A DNA stretch of 64,000 nt from an uncultured Parafilimonas sp. (GTDB lineage: Bacteria; Bacteroidota; Bacteroidia; Chitinophagales; Chitinophagaceae). The translations under genes and the position numbers were made by a program. The notes beneath the pieces are model-generated. The model searched no databases. It was given only the letters and a program-made list of their open reading frames with translations, and was not told the DNA's origin. Each line of letters begins with the position of its first letter. Positions within the stretch are counted from its first letter, which is position 1. The DNA lies in the NCBI GenBank assembly GCA_903882935.1, contig CAIRZB010000100.1, positions 124,001 through 188,000 on the forward strand, written 5' to 3'. Positions 1 through 9,024 of the stretch are shown here, in pieces.

Positions 1-881
1 ACGGCCAAATTGATTACGACGGGGTTTCCCGCCTGATGGATTTTTACACTGCTGCCGGCGTAAAAGGTTTTTTTGCCAACTGTGCCAGCAGTGAAATGTA
101 CAGTTTAACCGAGGACGAAAGGCTATCCCTAACCCGGCACGTGGTAAAGCGCGTAAACGGGTCAGTTTCTGTGGTGGCAACGGGTTCTTTTGGCGAAACA
201 TTGGAAGATAAGGCTGAGTTTGCCAAACGTATATACCATACCGGCATAAACGCCGTGATAATGATTACCAGCCACTTTGCAAAAAGTGATGAAAGCGATG
301 ATGTGTTGATAAAGAATTTTGAAAAGTTCTTCAACCTTACTGACAACATACCCATGGGCACCTATGAATGCCCCTCGCCTTACAAACGCATTCTTACACC
401 ATATTCCTTCAAGTTTTTGTTAGACAGCCAACGGATGGTGTACCACAAGGATACCACGATTGATTTTGACAAAGTAAAAGCCAAAATTGAGATGGCAAAA
501 AATAACCGGCTTGAGTTTTACGATGCCTGTGTGGCCAACACAATGTATTCCCTACAGGCAGGCGCAAAAGGCATGTCGGCCATCTCTGGAAATTTTTACC
601 CGGATATTTTGGTATGGATGTGTAACAATTCCACCAACCCAGACAAACAGGAAGACGTAAAATACATTCAGGCACAGTTAACCAAAACCGAGGATATTAT
701 CGGGCAAAACTACCCTTTGAGCGCAAAGTATTTTTTACAAAAAAGAGGCGTGCCTATTGAAGTAAAGAGCCGGGTATCCACTTCCCCTTTAAGCACCCAA
801 CAGAAGCAGGCACTTGACGATACCTACAAAACAATGCTGGGCTGGTGCGAACGGCTAGGGATTGAGCCCGCCAAGTTGTAA
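1..881 (+). CDS. Dihydrodipicolinate synthase/N-acetylneuraminate lyase family protein (5' partial)
   Basis: Class I aldolase-type (beta/alpha)8 barrel family that cleaves or condenses pyruvate-containing compounds through a Schiff-base lysine. The frame is open from base 3, so the true start lies left of the window. The first visible residues (GQIDYDGVSRLMDFY) match the usual N-terminal stretch of the family, followed by GVKGFFANCASSEMYSLT, a divergent form of the substrate-binding GTTGE loop. The YECPSPYKR segment sits where the family has its catalytic tyrosine, and VYHKD supplies the probable Schiff-base lysine. The substrate cannot be read from sequence. The neighbouring SusC/SusD pair and DUF1080 protein suggest a sugar-acid or keto-sugar aldolase rather than lysine biosynthesis, but that is inference. 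Confidence 0.85.
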   Translation, partial: GQIDYDGVSRLMDFYTAAGVKGFFANCASSEMYSLTEDERLSLTRHVVKRVNGSVSVVATGSFGETLEDKAEFAKRIYHTGINAVIMITSHFAKSDESDDVLIKNFEKFFNLTDNIPMGTYECPSPYKRILTPYSFKFLLDSQRMVYHKDTTIDFDKVKAKIEMAKNNRLEFYDACVANTMYSLQAGAKGMSAISGNFYPDILVWMCNNSTNPDKQEDVKYIQAQLTKTEDIIGQNYPLSAKYFLQKRGVPIEVKSRVSTSPLSTQQKQALDDTYKTMLGWCERLGIEPAKL

Positions 882-918
882 TATAAATTTAGCCAGACAG
901 TGTTTTTCCAAAAAAAAC

Positions 919-954
919 TACCGGTAGTATAACCTTACTGCCGGTAATTTTTTT
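919..954 (+). terminator. Rho-independent terminator after the lyase gene
   Basis: Arms 919-929 and 936-946 form an 11-bp stem with one G-U pair around a 6-base loop, followed by a T-run at 948-954. It lies 38 bases after the stop codon. Confidence 0.8.
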
Positions 955-1380
955 GTGCATATACCACACCAATCTGTTGTTAAAACTACACTGCAAAACA
1001 AAAAATTAGCATGTGCATCATCATTTTTTTTGCAGAGAATTATGCGCAATTGCCAAAGTACATCTTTAAACAAAGCATGGTATTTTTCGTTGCCACCCGC
1101 CCGCCCAAATCACCACCAGCAACATGTTGCTGGTCTTAATCTGTACAGTATATAAAACAATGGCCAACCCATCCATTTCGCAAGTGGTTTTTTACGCCCG
1201 CAAGGCCCGCTGGTTTCACATTTAAAAAATTATTGTTAACTATTTTTCCCTTAAATTCACCAATAGATGGTTTTTAAAAAGCACCGCTTAACCAATGTTA
1301 AAATAAAGCCATTATCGGCCAAATTTAACAGGCATATTAACCATGTTTTTAAGTATAACCTTAACGGCTAAAATTTAGTT
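955..1380. other. Intergenic region upstream of susC-like gene
   Basis: No convincing gene. It contains a 20-bp perfect palindrome at 1115-1134 and is otherwise AT-rich leader sequence. A 66-codon open frame at 955-1155 has no family resemblance and was not called. The promoter of the SusC/SusD pair should be here, but no clear -33/-7 pair was found. Confidence 0.5.
1115..1134. promoter_or_regulatory. 20-bp perfect palindrome, candidate operator
   Basis: ACCAGCAACA followed directly by its exact reverse complement, about 250 bases before the susC-like start. It has no T-run, so it does not look like a terminator. A dimeric regulator site is one reading; no regulator gene is adjacent. Confidence 0.35.
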
Positions 1381-4300
1381 ATGAGAAAAAAAATCCCGCT
1401 ACTTAAAACCCATACTAGGGTAAAAAGCCTACTGTTACAGGTTGTAACAATGTTATGTTTAGGCACCGCTGTATTTGCCCAGCCCTCCAACCAAGGCAAT
1501 GTGGTAAGGGGCCGGGTTATTGACAGTATAACTGCCCAGCTAATAACGGGCGCCACAGCAAAAGTAAAAGGCACAAATGTTGCTGTAAAAACCAATGCCA
1601 ATGGCGAATATGCCATTATTGCCCCGCAAGGTGCCACTTTGGTGTTTAGTTTTATTGGGTATAAAACAGTGGAGGTTGCCGTAGGCCGCCAAAGCGTAAT
1701 TGATGTTAGCCTGCAGCAAGTTACCGAGCAGTTGAAAGATGTTGTTGTTACTGCCCTTAACATAACGCGGGAACGCCGTTCAGTGGGCTATTCGGTAAGC
1801 GAAATAAAGGGTTCCACCCTAACCGAAGCCCGTGAAAACAGCTTTGTAAATAGCTTAGAGGGCAAGGTGGCAGGCGTTAATGTTAGCGGTGTTGCAACAG
1901 GGCCCAACGGTGCCACCAATGTGGTAATACGCGGCATAACTAACATGACAGGTAACAACCAGCCTTTGTACGTGGTAAACGGCGTACCCTTAGTTAATAA
2001 CAACTATGCCACCACTGATGTAAACAGCGGTTACGGCGGCAAGGACGGCGGTGACGGCATTGGCGATATAAACCCCGATGATATTGAAACCATTTCGGTT
2101 TTGAAAGGGGCAGCTGCCACCGCCCTGTACGGTTACAGGGGTTCAAACGGGGTAATCCTCATCTCCACTAAAAAAGGCAAAAGCAACGAGAGCATTGGGG
2201 TGGAAGCAAACTCCAACTATGTTGTCCAAAATGTGATTGACAATACTGATTTTCAAACAATCTACGGGCAGGGCATCAACGGAGCCAAACCGATTGACGC
2301 GGCCAACGCACTTGGTTCAATGGAATCAAGCTGGGGGGGCAAACTGGATGGCAGCCTAACCCCGCAGTTTGACGGTGTTTCCCGGCCTTATTCAGCAACG
2401 GCAAAAGGCAACCTGGCACGTTTTTACAAGCCGGGCGGCACGGCCACCAACACCTTGGCTTTCAGCAAAGGCTTTGGGGAAGATGGCGCCACCCGGTTTT
2501 CCATCAGCAGCCTTAATAATAACAGTTATGTGCCAAACGCAGGGCTTAACCGCCTAACGTTTACCCAAAACACAAACCTGAAATTTGGAAAGAACCTGGC
2601 ATTGGACCTATCCTCCGAATACGTTTCCAGTTACACCAAAAATGCCCCCAATGTGGCCGACGCGGTGGGCAATTTAAACTGGGGCCCCATGTTTGTACCA
2701 CCCAATATAAACATTAAAACACTGGCTGGTGCTTACGGCAACGGCACTTTGGCAAACGGATACGAGCTTAACCCCTTTGCCGATGTGTACACCACCAACC
2801 CCTATTTTGCAGCCTACCAATTTCGCGGGGCCATACACCGAGACCGCTTCATCGGTTCAGCCAACGTAAAATACACTTTTGACAACGGCTTTTTTATTGG
2901 TGCGCAGCTAGCTTACGACTATACCAACGACCGCAATACCAACATTACGCCCACAGGCACCGGGTACTCACCGGGTGGCGACATGTACGAGCAAAATGTA
3001 AAGCAAACCGAACTTAATACCGACATTACGGCGGGTAAAAAAATTAAGCTTTCCAAAAACTTTACGCTTACATCGTTGGTTGGTTTCAACTACCGCAAAT
3101 CGCAGCAGGAATATGTTACGGCAGCGGGCCAAACATTTGCCACCAAGTTTTTATACAACATAGGCAACTTAGAAACACTGCAGGAAGGTTATGCCCTCAA
3201 TAATGAAGAATACCAATCAGTATATGCCAGTGCCGATTTGGCCTACAAGAGTTTTTTATACCTTACCGTTACCGGCCGTAACGACTGGTACTCCACCCTG
3301 GCACCAGGCAAAATAAACTACTTATACCCATCGGTAAGCGGCTCCTTCGTTTTTTCTGACCTGTTACATATACCTGCCATGGACCTAGGCAAACTGCGGC
3401 TTAGCTACGCCGCAGTTGGCGGCGCAGCCGACCAACCCTACCAAACGCTGCAAACGTATGGCATACAAGGTACGCTGATTGTACCAGGCGGCACCTTCCC
3501 CATTGGCCAAGCCGGTGGCAGCACGGTACCCAACAGCGCGCTGCGGCCCAGCAAACGCGAGGAGTTTGAAATTGGCACCGAAATGGCATTTTACAAAAAC
3601 AGGCTGCGGGTAGACCTTGCCGTTTACCAGAAAAAAGTGGTGAACGACATTGTACCGGTAACCATAGACTATACCTCTGGTTACAGTTCGGCCTTGCTAA
3701 ACGTGGGTACCCTACAAGACAATGGTATTGAATTAGAGTTGGGCGGCACACCCCTAAAAGGAAGCAAATTTAGCTGGGATGTTAGTTTTAACGGTACCTA
3801 CAATGCCAGCAAAGTAATAGCACTTGGCGGCCAGCAGCAGATAACGCTGGGTTCCGCCACGCCAGACTGGGGCTCCATCGCCTATATACAACAGATTGTT
3901 GGCAAATCAGCCCAACATATTATTGCCCTTTCGCCCGCGTTGGATGATAAAGGCAACATTATCATCAACCCCGTTACCGGCGCACCAGACCCATCAAGCT
4001 CGGTAGCGAAGGACTTCGGCACAGCCATTGACCCATGGACCATGGGCATTACAAACACTTTTAAATACGGGCATTTTACCCTGTCGTTTTTGATAGACGG
4101 TAAGTTTGGCGGCAAACTGTTTTCCAATACAAACTTTGTGGCCTATTTGCAGGGCCTATCAAAGGAAACACTGGCTGGTAGGGATAAAACCTTTGGCACT
4201 GAGGGTGATTACCCTGGCACTTATTATGGCAATTGGGCAAATGCCAACCAGGGTATGTTTGTGTATGATGCAAGCTTTATTAAGTTCCGCCAAATTATTT

Positions 4301-4512
4301 TGGGGTACGATTTTCCGGCAAAGTTTTTCCATAATAAAATTAAGGGCCTGCGGCTAAGCGTTGTAACTAGAAACGTGTTTACCATAATGAAACACACGCC
4401 TAATATTGACCCGGAGGCAAGCTATTCGGCATCTGTGTACTCGCAAGGGCTGGAATCAGCAGAGGTACCTTACTCACGCACATTTGGCGTTAACTTGAAT
4501 GTAAAACTGTAA
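1381..4512 (+). CDS. SusC/RagA family TonB-linked outer-membrane receptor
   Basis: Outer-membrane pore for TonB-driven uptake of oligosaccharides or other large nutrients, working with the SusD-like lipoprotein encoded next. The 1043 residues show a signal peptide ending near VFAQ, a carboxypeptidase-regulatory-like domain (about residues 38-120, with the typical GATAKVKGTN and FSFIGYKT segments), a plug domain (about 130-265, with VVIRG, PLYVVNGVPL and ATALYGYRGSNGVILISTKKG), then a long beta-barrel with many aromatic-rich strands. There is no STN domain, so it is not expected to signal to an anti-sigma factor. Length and domain order are normal for the family. The substrate cannot be assigned. 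Confidence 0.95.
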   Translation: MRKKIPLLKTHTRVKSLLLQVVTMLCLGTAVFAQPSNQGNVVRGRVIDSITAQLITGATAKVKGTNVAVKTNANGEYAIIAPQGATLVFSFIGYKTVEVAVGRQSVIDVSLQQVTEQLKDVVVTALNITRERRSVGYSVSEIKGSTLTEARENSFVNSLEGKVAGVNVSGVATGPNGATNVVIRGITNMTGNNQPLYVVNGVPLVNNNYATTDVNSGYGGKDGGDGIGDINPDDIETISVLKGAAATALYGYRGSNGVILISTKKGKSNESIGVEANSNYVVQNVIDNTDFQTIYGQGINGAKPIDAANALGSMESSWGGKLDGSLTPQFDGVSRPYSATAKGNLARFYKPGGTATNTLAFSKGFGEDGATRFSISSLNNNSYVPNAGLNRLTFTQNTNLKFGKNLALDLSSEYVSSYTKNAPNVADAVGNLNWGPMFVPPNINIKTLAGAYGNGTLANGYELNPFADVYTTNPYFAAYQFRGAIHRDRFIGSANVKYTFDNGFFIGAQLAYDYTNDRNTNITPTGTGYSPGGDMYEQNVKQTELNTDITAGKKIKLSKNFTLTSLVGFNYRKSQQEYVTAAGQTFATKFLYNIGNLETLQEGYALNNEEYQSVYASADLAYKSFLYLTVTGRNDWYSTLAPGKINYLYPSVSGSFVFSDLLHIPAMDLGKLRLSYAAVGGAADQPYQTLQTYGIQGTLIVPGGTFPIGQAGGSTVPNSALRPSKREEFEIGTEMAFYKNRLRVDLAVYQKKVVNDIVPVTIDYTSGYSSALLNVGTLQDNGIELELGGTPLKGSKFSWDVSFNGTYNASKVIALGGQQQITLGSATPDWGSIAYIQQIVGKSAQHIIALSPALDDKGNIIINPVTGAPDPSSSVAKDFGTAIDPWTMGITNTFKYGHFTLSFLIDGKFGGKLFSNTNFVAYLQGLSKETLAGRDKTFGTEGDYPGTYYGNWANANQGMFVYDASFIKFRQIILGYDFPAKFFHNKIKGLRLSVVTRNVFTIMKHTPNIDPEASYSASVYSQGLESAEVPYSRTFGVNLNVKL

Positions 4513-4546
4513 ACAAACCACCTTAAACGAGCTAAACGAACTTAGT

Positions 4547-6103
4547 ATGAAATACAGATACCAACATTATTTAACAGTTTTATTTATTATTGCGGCGGTT
4601 GTATTGGCAGGCTGTAAAAAGCAATTGTTAGATACCAACACCAACCCTACCGCAATAACCGGAGATAAATACGACCCCAATTTTTTGCTTACCACTACGC
4701 AGCTGATGTACACCGGCAGCACCGATTTTGGTGCCGAAAACTGGCAAACACAATGGTGCGGAATAGCAGGGTTTATACAACACGTGTCATCCACCAATAC
4801 CAGCTTTTATAATGGGGACAAATATTTAAACAGCCCCGGCAATTTTGGCGTGTATTTTTCCCACGCATATATATACCAGGTGCAACCAGTGGTTGAGCTG
4901 TACCAGCTTACGCTAAACAAGCCGCAGTACAAAAACCTGCACCAAATAGCACGGCTTATGAAAGCATTGGTTTTTGAACGCATTACAGATATTTATGGCG
5001 ACATACCCTATTCCCAGGCCGGTTTGGGGTATTATTCAAACATATTCACACCCGCTTTTGACAAACAGCAAGACATTTATACCGACCTGTTAAAGGAAGT
5101 TTCCCAAGCCACAGACAGCCTGGATATAAACGCCGACCAACCCACGGGTGATGTGTTTTATGCATCCTACGGCGCACAACAGATACCGGAATGGAAAATG
5201 TTTGGCAACACGCTGCTGCTTCGCATGGCCATGCGCCTTACCAAGGTTGACGCGGCCACCGCCCAAAAGTATATAAAACAAGTACAGGGGCTTACCATGG
5301 CCAGCAATAACGATAACGCCATTGTGCAGCACGAATTGGGTAATGAAACACAAAACAGGGATTCTTGGTCAATTTTACAAGAAGATAGTGCTGATTTAAA
5401 ACTAAGCAGCACCTACATTGACAGCCTACAGTTAAACGCAGACCCAAGGCTGCCCATTATGGCGCAGATATTCGCAACGTCAGACACTACGTCGGCCAGC
5501 CAACTAGGCCTGCCGCCCGGCTATGTGTTTGGCGGCAATAACCCGGCCATTGATGTTACCCAAACCCCTACCTACCCGGCAGCGCTGGGCATGCAAGGCT
5601 ACTCACGTTTTAACAACCAAATATTGAGTTACACCGCACCCAATTTGATACTCACCTATGCAGAGTCGGAGTTTTTGTTGGCTGATGCGGCCAAACGCTG
5701 GGGCATTGGCGGCGACCCGGCCACACATTATAAAAACGGCGTTTTAGGAGCCATGGACCAACTCTCGGCCTACGGCGGTGCCGTGGTAGACCCAGCTTTG
5801 GCCGAGGCCTATTACGATGCCCACCCCTATAACGATGCCATAGGGCTAAACCAAATAAACACGCAGTTTTGGCTGTGTACGGTAATGAACGAGTACGAGG
5901 CGTGGAGCAATTGGCGGCGTACAGGCTATCCTGCGCTTACTCCTACCAACTACCCGGGCAATGTAACAGGCGGTACAATACCCCGTAGAATGGAATACCC
6001 CACCAGCGAGCGCGTTACCAACACTGCCAACTATAATGCCGCCGTTGGGCGGTTACCTGGCGGTGATTTGCTAACCAGCAGGGTTTGGTGGGATGTTAAA
6101 TAA
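4547..6103 (+). CDS. SusD/RagB-like surface lipoprotein
   Basis: Lid and ligand-binding partner of the preceding SusC-like receptor, 34 bases downstream in the same transcription unit. A lipoprotein signal is clear: a hydrophobic stretch and lipobox LAGC with Cys23 as the acylated residue. The mature part begins with the usual short linker (DTNTNPT) and then an alpha-helical TPR-rich body typical of the SusD-like_2 group. The segments ERITDIYGDIPYS and NLILTYAESEFLLAEA-like (here NLILTYAESEFLLADA) are hallmarks. Length 518 is normal. The pair lacks an obvious local glycosidase; a DUF1080 gene follows on the other strand. Confidence 0.94.
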   Translation: MKYRYQHYLTVLFIIAAVVLAGCKKQLLDTNTNPTAITGDKYDPNFLLTTTQLMYTGSTDFGAENWQTQWCGIAGFIQHVSSTNTSFYNGDKYLNSPGNFGVYFSHAYIYQVQPVVELYQLTLNKPQYKNLHQIARLMKALVFERITDIYGDIPYSQAGLGYYSNIFTPAFDKQQDIYTDLLKEVSQATDSLDINADQPTGDVFYASYGAQQIPEWKMFGNTLLLRMAMRLTKVDAATAQKYIKQVQGLTMASNNDNAIVQHELGNETQNRDSWSILQEDSADLKLSSTYIDSLQLNADPRLPIMAQIFATSDTTSASQLGLPPGYVFGGNNPAIDVTQTPTYPAALGMQGYSRFNNQILSYTAPNLILTYAESEFLLADAAKRWGIGGDPATHYKNGVLGAMDQLSAYGGAVVDPALAEAYYDAHPYNDAIGLNQINTQFWLCTVMNEYEAWSNWRRTGYPALTPTNYPGNVTGGTIPRRMEYPTSERVTNTANYNAAVGRLPGGDLLTSRVWWDVK

Positions 6104-6110
6104 AGCATTT

Positions 6111-6159
6111 AAATAAGCAACCCATGCACAGTTTTATACTTTGCAAGGGTTGCTTATTT
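6111..6159 (+). terminator. Long-loop hairpin after the SusD-like gene
   Basis: Perfect 13-bp inverted repeat (6111-6123 and 6147-6159) with a 23-base loop, starting 8 bases after the stop codon. The T-run is weak, so termination is probable rather than certain. Confidence 0.55.
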
Positions 6160-6416
6160 AGAACGTTACGATGATTTTCCCGCAAAACGCCCTAAAAGGC
6201 ATTTGTAAAAATGTAACAATCGGCGAACGAAAGGTTAAGGCAGATTTGCTATTCGGTAATTGGGCCTGTGCGTTGTACTACTAGATAGGTCTACGGTTAC
6301 CCCTGTTATTTTTTGTTGTAACAGCATAGCAAATCATTTTTAAAAAACGAAAAGCCCTCGCGGGCTTTCCAAAATTATTCTGTGTCTTATACTTGCATTG
6401 ATATCGGAAGGCTGGA
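6160..6416. other. Intergenic region between convergent genes
   Basis: No gene seen. Apart from the two hairpins at its ends (6111-6159 and 6341-6369) nothing is recognisable. Confidence 0.5.
6341..6369 (-). terminator. Terminator of the DUF1080 gene
   Basis: Stem AAAGCCC/GGGCTTT at 6351-6357 and 6362-6368 with a tetraloop. Read on the minus strand it is followed by a T-rich run (6341-6350). It lies about 50 bases beyond the stop of the minus-strand gene. Confidence 0.75.
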
Positions 6417-7064
6417 TTAATTATCCAAGCTTTTTACCTGCAAATTTTTAAAATACACGATGCTTTTGGGGTCATGGCCCTGCAATGCAAATGTTCCGTT
6501 AGAAATATAACGGAACGGGTGGTCTTCCTTGTTGCGTAGCGGGTGTTCCGGCTCGGTGTAATCAACCACTACAACGTCGTTTATCTTTACGATAACCCTT
6601 TTACCCTGCACCTTTATGTATTCGGTAAACCAAACGGAATCTTTCACATACACTTCCTTCACATCCACCACATCGTACAAGCTGCCGGTACGAATGTCGT
6701 CGCCATGGGAATTATTTACCTGCACTTCATAGCCCTTGTCGGGAAAACCCGACTCCTGGTAGGCAGTGTGGAAATAAATGCCCGAGTTTGCGCCTTGCAT
6801 GGTTTTTACCTGGGCTTTAAACTCAAAGTTTTTAAATTCATGGTTATTAGCGTCCCCCACATAATACAAGTGCGACGTGGGCCCGTGCACCACAATGCAC
6901 CCACTGTCTACTGAAAAGGTGGAGGCGTTATTACCGGCTTTCCAGCCGTCGAGTGTTTTACCGTTAAAAAGTTTTACCCAGCCACCTTTTGGCGCTGGCT
7001 TTTTGGCGGCTGTAAAGCAAACTACACAAACAATTACAAAAACGATTGAACTAATTTTACGCAT
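6417..7064 (-). CDS. DUF1080 / 3-keto-disaccharide hydrolase family protein, exported
   Basis: Concanavalin-like beta-sandwich family (Pfam PF06439). Some members cleave 3-keto-glycosides; many remain uncharacterised. The start is placed at 7064 (MRKISS) because the preceding ten codons interrupt a good signal peptide (hydrophobic core IVFVIVCVVCF). Family hallmarks are WVKLFNGKTLDGW at the mature N-terminus, FKNFEFKAQVKT, NSGIYFHT and the C-terminal GTFALQGHDPKSIVYFKNLQV. It is the first of two DUF1080 genes in the window; the other (43994-44677) sits in the GMC locus. About 215 residues is normal for single-domain members. Export to periplasm or outer surface is likely. Confidence 0.9.
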   Translation of the reverse strand: MRKISSIVFVIVCVVCFTAAKKPAPKGGWVKLFNGKTLDGWKAGNNASTFSVDSGCIVVHGPTSHLYYVGDANNHEFKNFEFKAQVKTMQGANSGIYFHTAYQESGFPDKGYEVQVNNSHGDDIRTGSLYDVVDVKEVYVKDSVWFTEYIKVQGKRVIVKINDVVVVDYTEPEHPLRNKEDHPFRYISNGTFALQGHDPKSIVYFKNLQVKSLDN

Positions 7065-7267
7065 ATGGCTTTTGTTTAATTTATTAGATGGCAATGCCCG
7101 AATATAGGGTATTTTTCCACGTTGTTGTTGGTGAATGAACGGCAGGCCAACATTTGCAAGTTAGCAGCCAATGTTAGTTAAAAGAAAACCAGTTTTTGTA
7201 AAAATTGCGGGATTCAATCATCTTTAAAGCGGGTGGCTACCAAAGCAGGCTTTTGATAAAAACGCCT

Positions 7268-8320
7268 CTATGTCTCTTCATTAAAATAAATCTTATAAAA
7301 GTGTTTGCCCATTTGCTCATCGTACCCTTTTTCAATAAGTTCTTTACTGCCGTGTATGTAAATGTGGAAGTTGCGGTCAAGCTTTAGCACGCTTTTAAAA
7401 ACGCGTGCCTGTTTTTTTACTGCCGCTTCTGAAATATCGAAGTTGTCGGCAATCTCGGTATCAAACTCCACCTCGTATTTCGACTTAAACTTTTTAAACG
7501 ACTCCGCTCCCTGCGGGTGGCCTATCACCTCATTGGCAAACTCGTCAAAATTAAAACTCTCCTTACCTTTAAAATAGTCAATACTACGGTTAAGCAAGTC
7601 TATTTTGTCAGCTTTGTTTAACTCAAATTCCTCGTCCATTTTCTCGGTCACAAAGGTTTTATAAATGCTCAAGGTGGCCTGTGTTTGGGTGTAATTATCA
7701 TTGCGCACTTTTAGCTTTAAAAAATCATCCACCCAATAAAATGCCTCCGTACGGTTGGTTTGGTCGGTAACGGCCACTTTATACCCTTGTTCCTTTTCTG
7801 TATTAAAAATAACACAGCCTTTGTCAAGCTTTTTTATGTTAATGGCCTGTTCCTCATACATCAAGTTAAAGCCGGTTTCTTCATACGACACTTTTAAATA
7901 AGGTTCCTTCGACTCAGACTTAAAAATGCCGATGGCATCGGTTATTTCACCTTCCACCTGCACTTTGTTAAAATAGGCTAGGTACAATTCGCCAGGTTTA
8001 ATGCGGGCATGGCTAGCAATATCGTACAGGTGCCTGGCTATTTGTTGCGAGTTTGTGTGGAATGTTTCTGGGTTGGCAAATATTTCTTCCGCGAAATGGA
8101 ACACTTCGTTCAACCCCAATTCGTTGGTGGGGTGGTATAGCCGGTATATTTCGTTTATCTTCTCAAACGGGTTCAAAAAATACTGCATCAGCAGGCTTCC
8201 CAAAACGGCATCTGTTATGTCAATCGGCGTTTCTGACAATACCAGCGGCTCATCATTCAATTTATTGCCGGTTTTGTGTATGGATAGCTGCTGTATGGAG
8301 GCCTCGGTATAAAAAATCAT
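7268..8320 (-). CDS. Nucleoid-associated protein, NdpA/YejK family
   Basis: Cytoplasmic protein of the 37-kDa nucleoid-associated family (PF04245), DNA- and nucleoid-binding with poorly defined role. The 350 residues start with the family-typical short strand (FYTEASIQQLSIHKTGNK), continue with LVLSETPIDI and a helical region, and end with a C-terminal DNA-binding-like half containing FKSKYEVEFDTEIADNFDISE. Length agrees with the family. No operon partner: the next gene on this strand is a remnant more than 250 bases upstream. Assignment rests on overall pattern, without a catalytic motif to confirm it. Confidence 0.8.
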   Translation of the reverse strand: MIFYTEASIQQLSIHKTGNKLNDEPLVLSETPIDITDAVLGSLLMQYFLNPFEKINEIYRLYHPTNELGLNEVFHFAEEIFANPETFHTNSQQIARHLYDIASHARIKPGELYLAYFNKVQVEGEITDAIGIFKSESKEPYLKVSYEETGFNLMYEEQAINIKKLDKGCVIFNTEKEQGYKVAVTDQTNRTEAFYWVDDFLKLKVRNDNYTQTQATLSIYKTFVTEKMDEEFELNKADKIDLLNRSIDYFKGKESFNFDEFANEVIGHPQGAESFKKFKSKYEVEFDTEIADNFDISEAAVKKQARVFKSVLKLDRNFHIYIHGSKELIEKGYDEQMGKHFYKIYFNEET

Positions 8321-8577
8321 TCAACTATATTTTTAATGCTGTTATTATAAACTACAGGCACTGGCTGTAAGCGCAAAGTAGCAGTTTTAGTTGCTATTTT
8401 ATAAAAAAGGCACAGCAATGCTTAACTGCAATGGCCATCTACAACCAACGCCAACCACGCAAATGTAAATTACTTTTAATGCCAGGCACACTAAAAAAGC
8501 ACCCCATGCAGGCGGGTCTTTTGAAATAAGCTTCACTTCTAGTTGGTATTATGCCCCTTTTAAATGAGCCGGCAATG

Positions 8578-8970
8578 CTATAGCCAAGCTTGATTCATCA
8601 GGTATAGGCGTGCCACGCTTTGTTTCCAAAGGCACAAGGCCGCTCCAAATAGGCCATGCATATCCTCCTCATCGTCAATAGGCATGCCGCTGCGCAGTTT
8701 TGCATAGGCTTCATCCAATGAAAAAGAAAGCACGGTTGTTTTGCGGGCTTCGTTTTCCTTCATCGGGCGCAGATAATCCCAACTGTTGGGCACTGTTTTG
8801 TTTACCACCCACATTAAGGCTTCTACCTTTTTTACGTATTCCTCCACTTTTTCGGCTTGGGAAAATATTATGACTGAGCGGTAGCTAACTGAATGATGGA
8901 AGGCCGATTTTGCCACCACCAATGCATCCATCAGGGTATCCGATATGCAAACAGGTATTCCAGTCTCCAT
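8578..8970 (-). pseudogene. 5'-truncated pyridoxamine 5'-phosphate oxidase-like (flavin-nucleotide-binding) protein
   Basis: The 130 codons match only the C-terminal part of the Pyridox_ox_2-type family: GIPVCISDTLMDALVVAKSA, then FHHSVSYRSVIIFSQA, then FSLDEAYAKLRSGMPIDDEE. Intact members are around 200-220 residues and begin with a split-barrel half that binds flavin. That half is missing. Homology fades near 8985, just where the plus-strand pentapeptide gene begins (9025). The frame is still open to 9246 upstream, but those residues are antisense to the pentapeptide gene and do not resemble the family. The simplest reading is a gene beheaded by a rearrangement. A short functional protein from 8970 is not excluded. 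Confidence 0.7.
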
Positions 8971-9024
8971 AGTCCTTAAAAATATAACCGCAGAAACTAT
9001 ATTTGACGAACAAAACCAACCATC

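Noticed and set aside
955-1155. 66-codon open frame after the lyase terminator
   Set aside because: No family resemblance, no signal or motif, and it begins right at the terminator T-run; composition is that of intergenic DNA.
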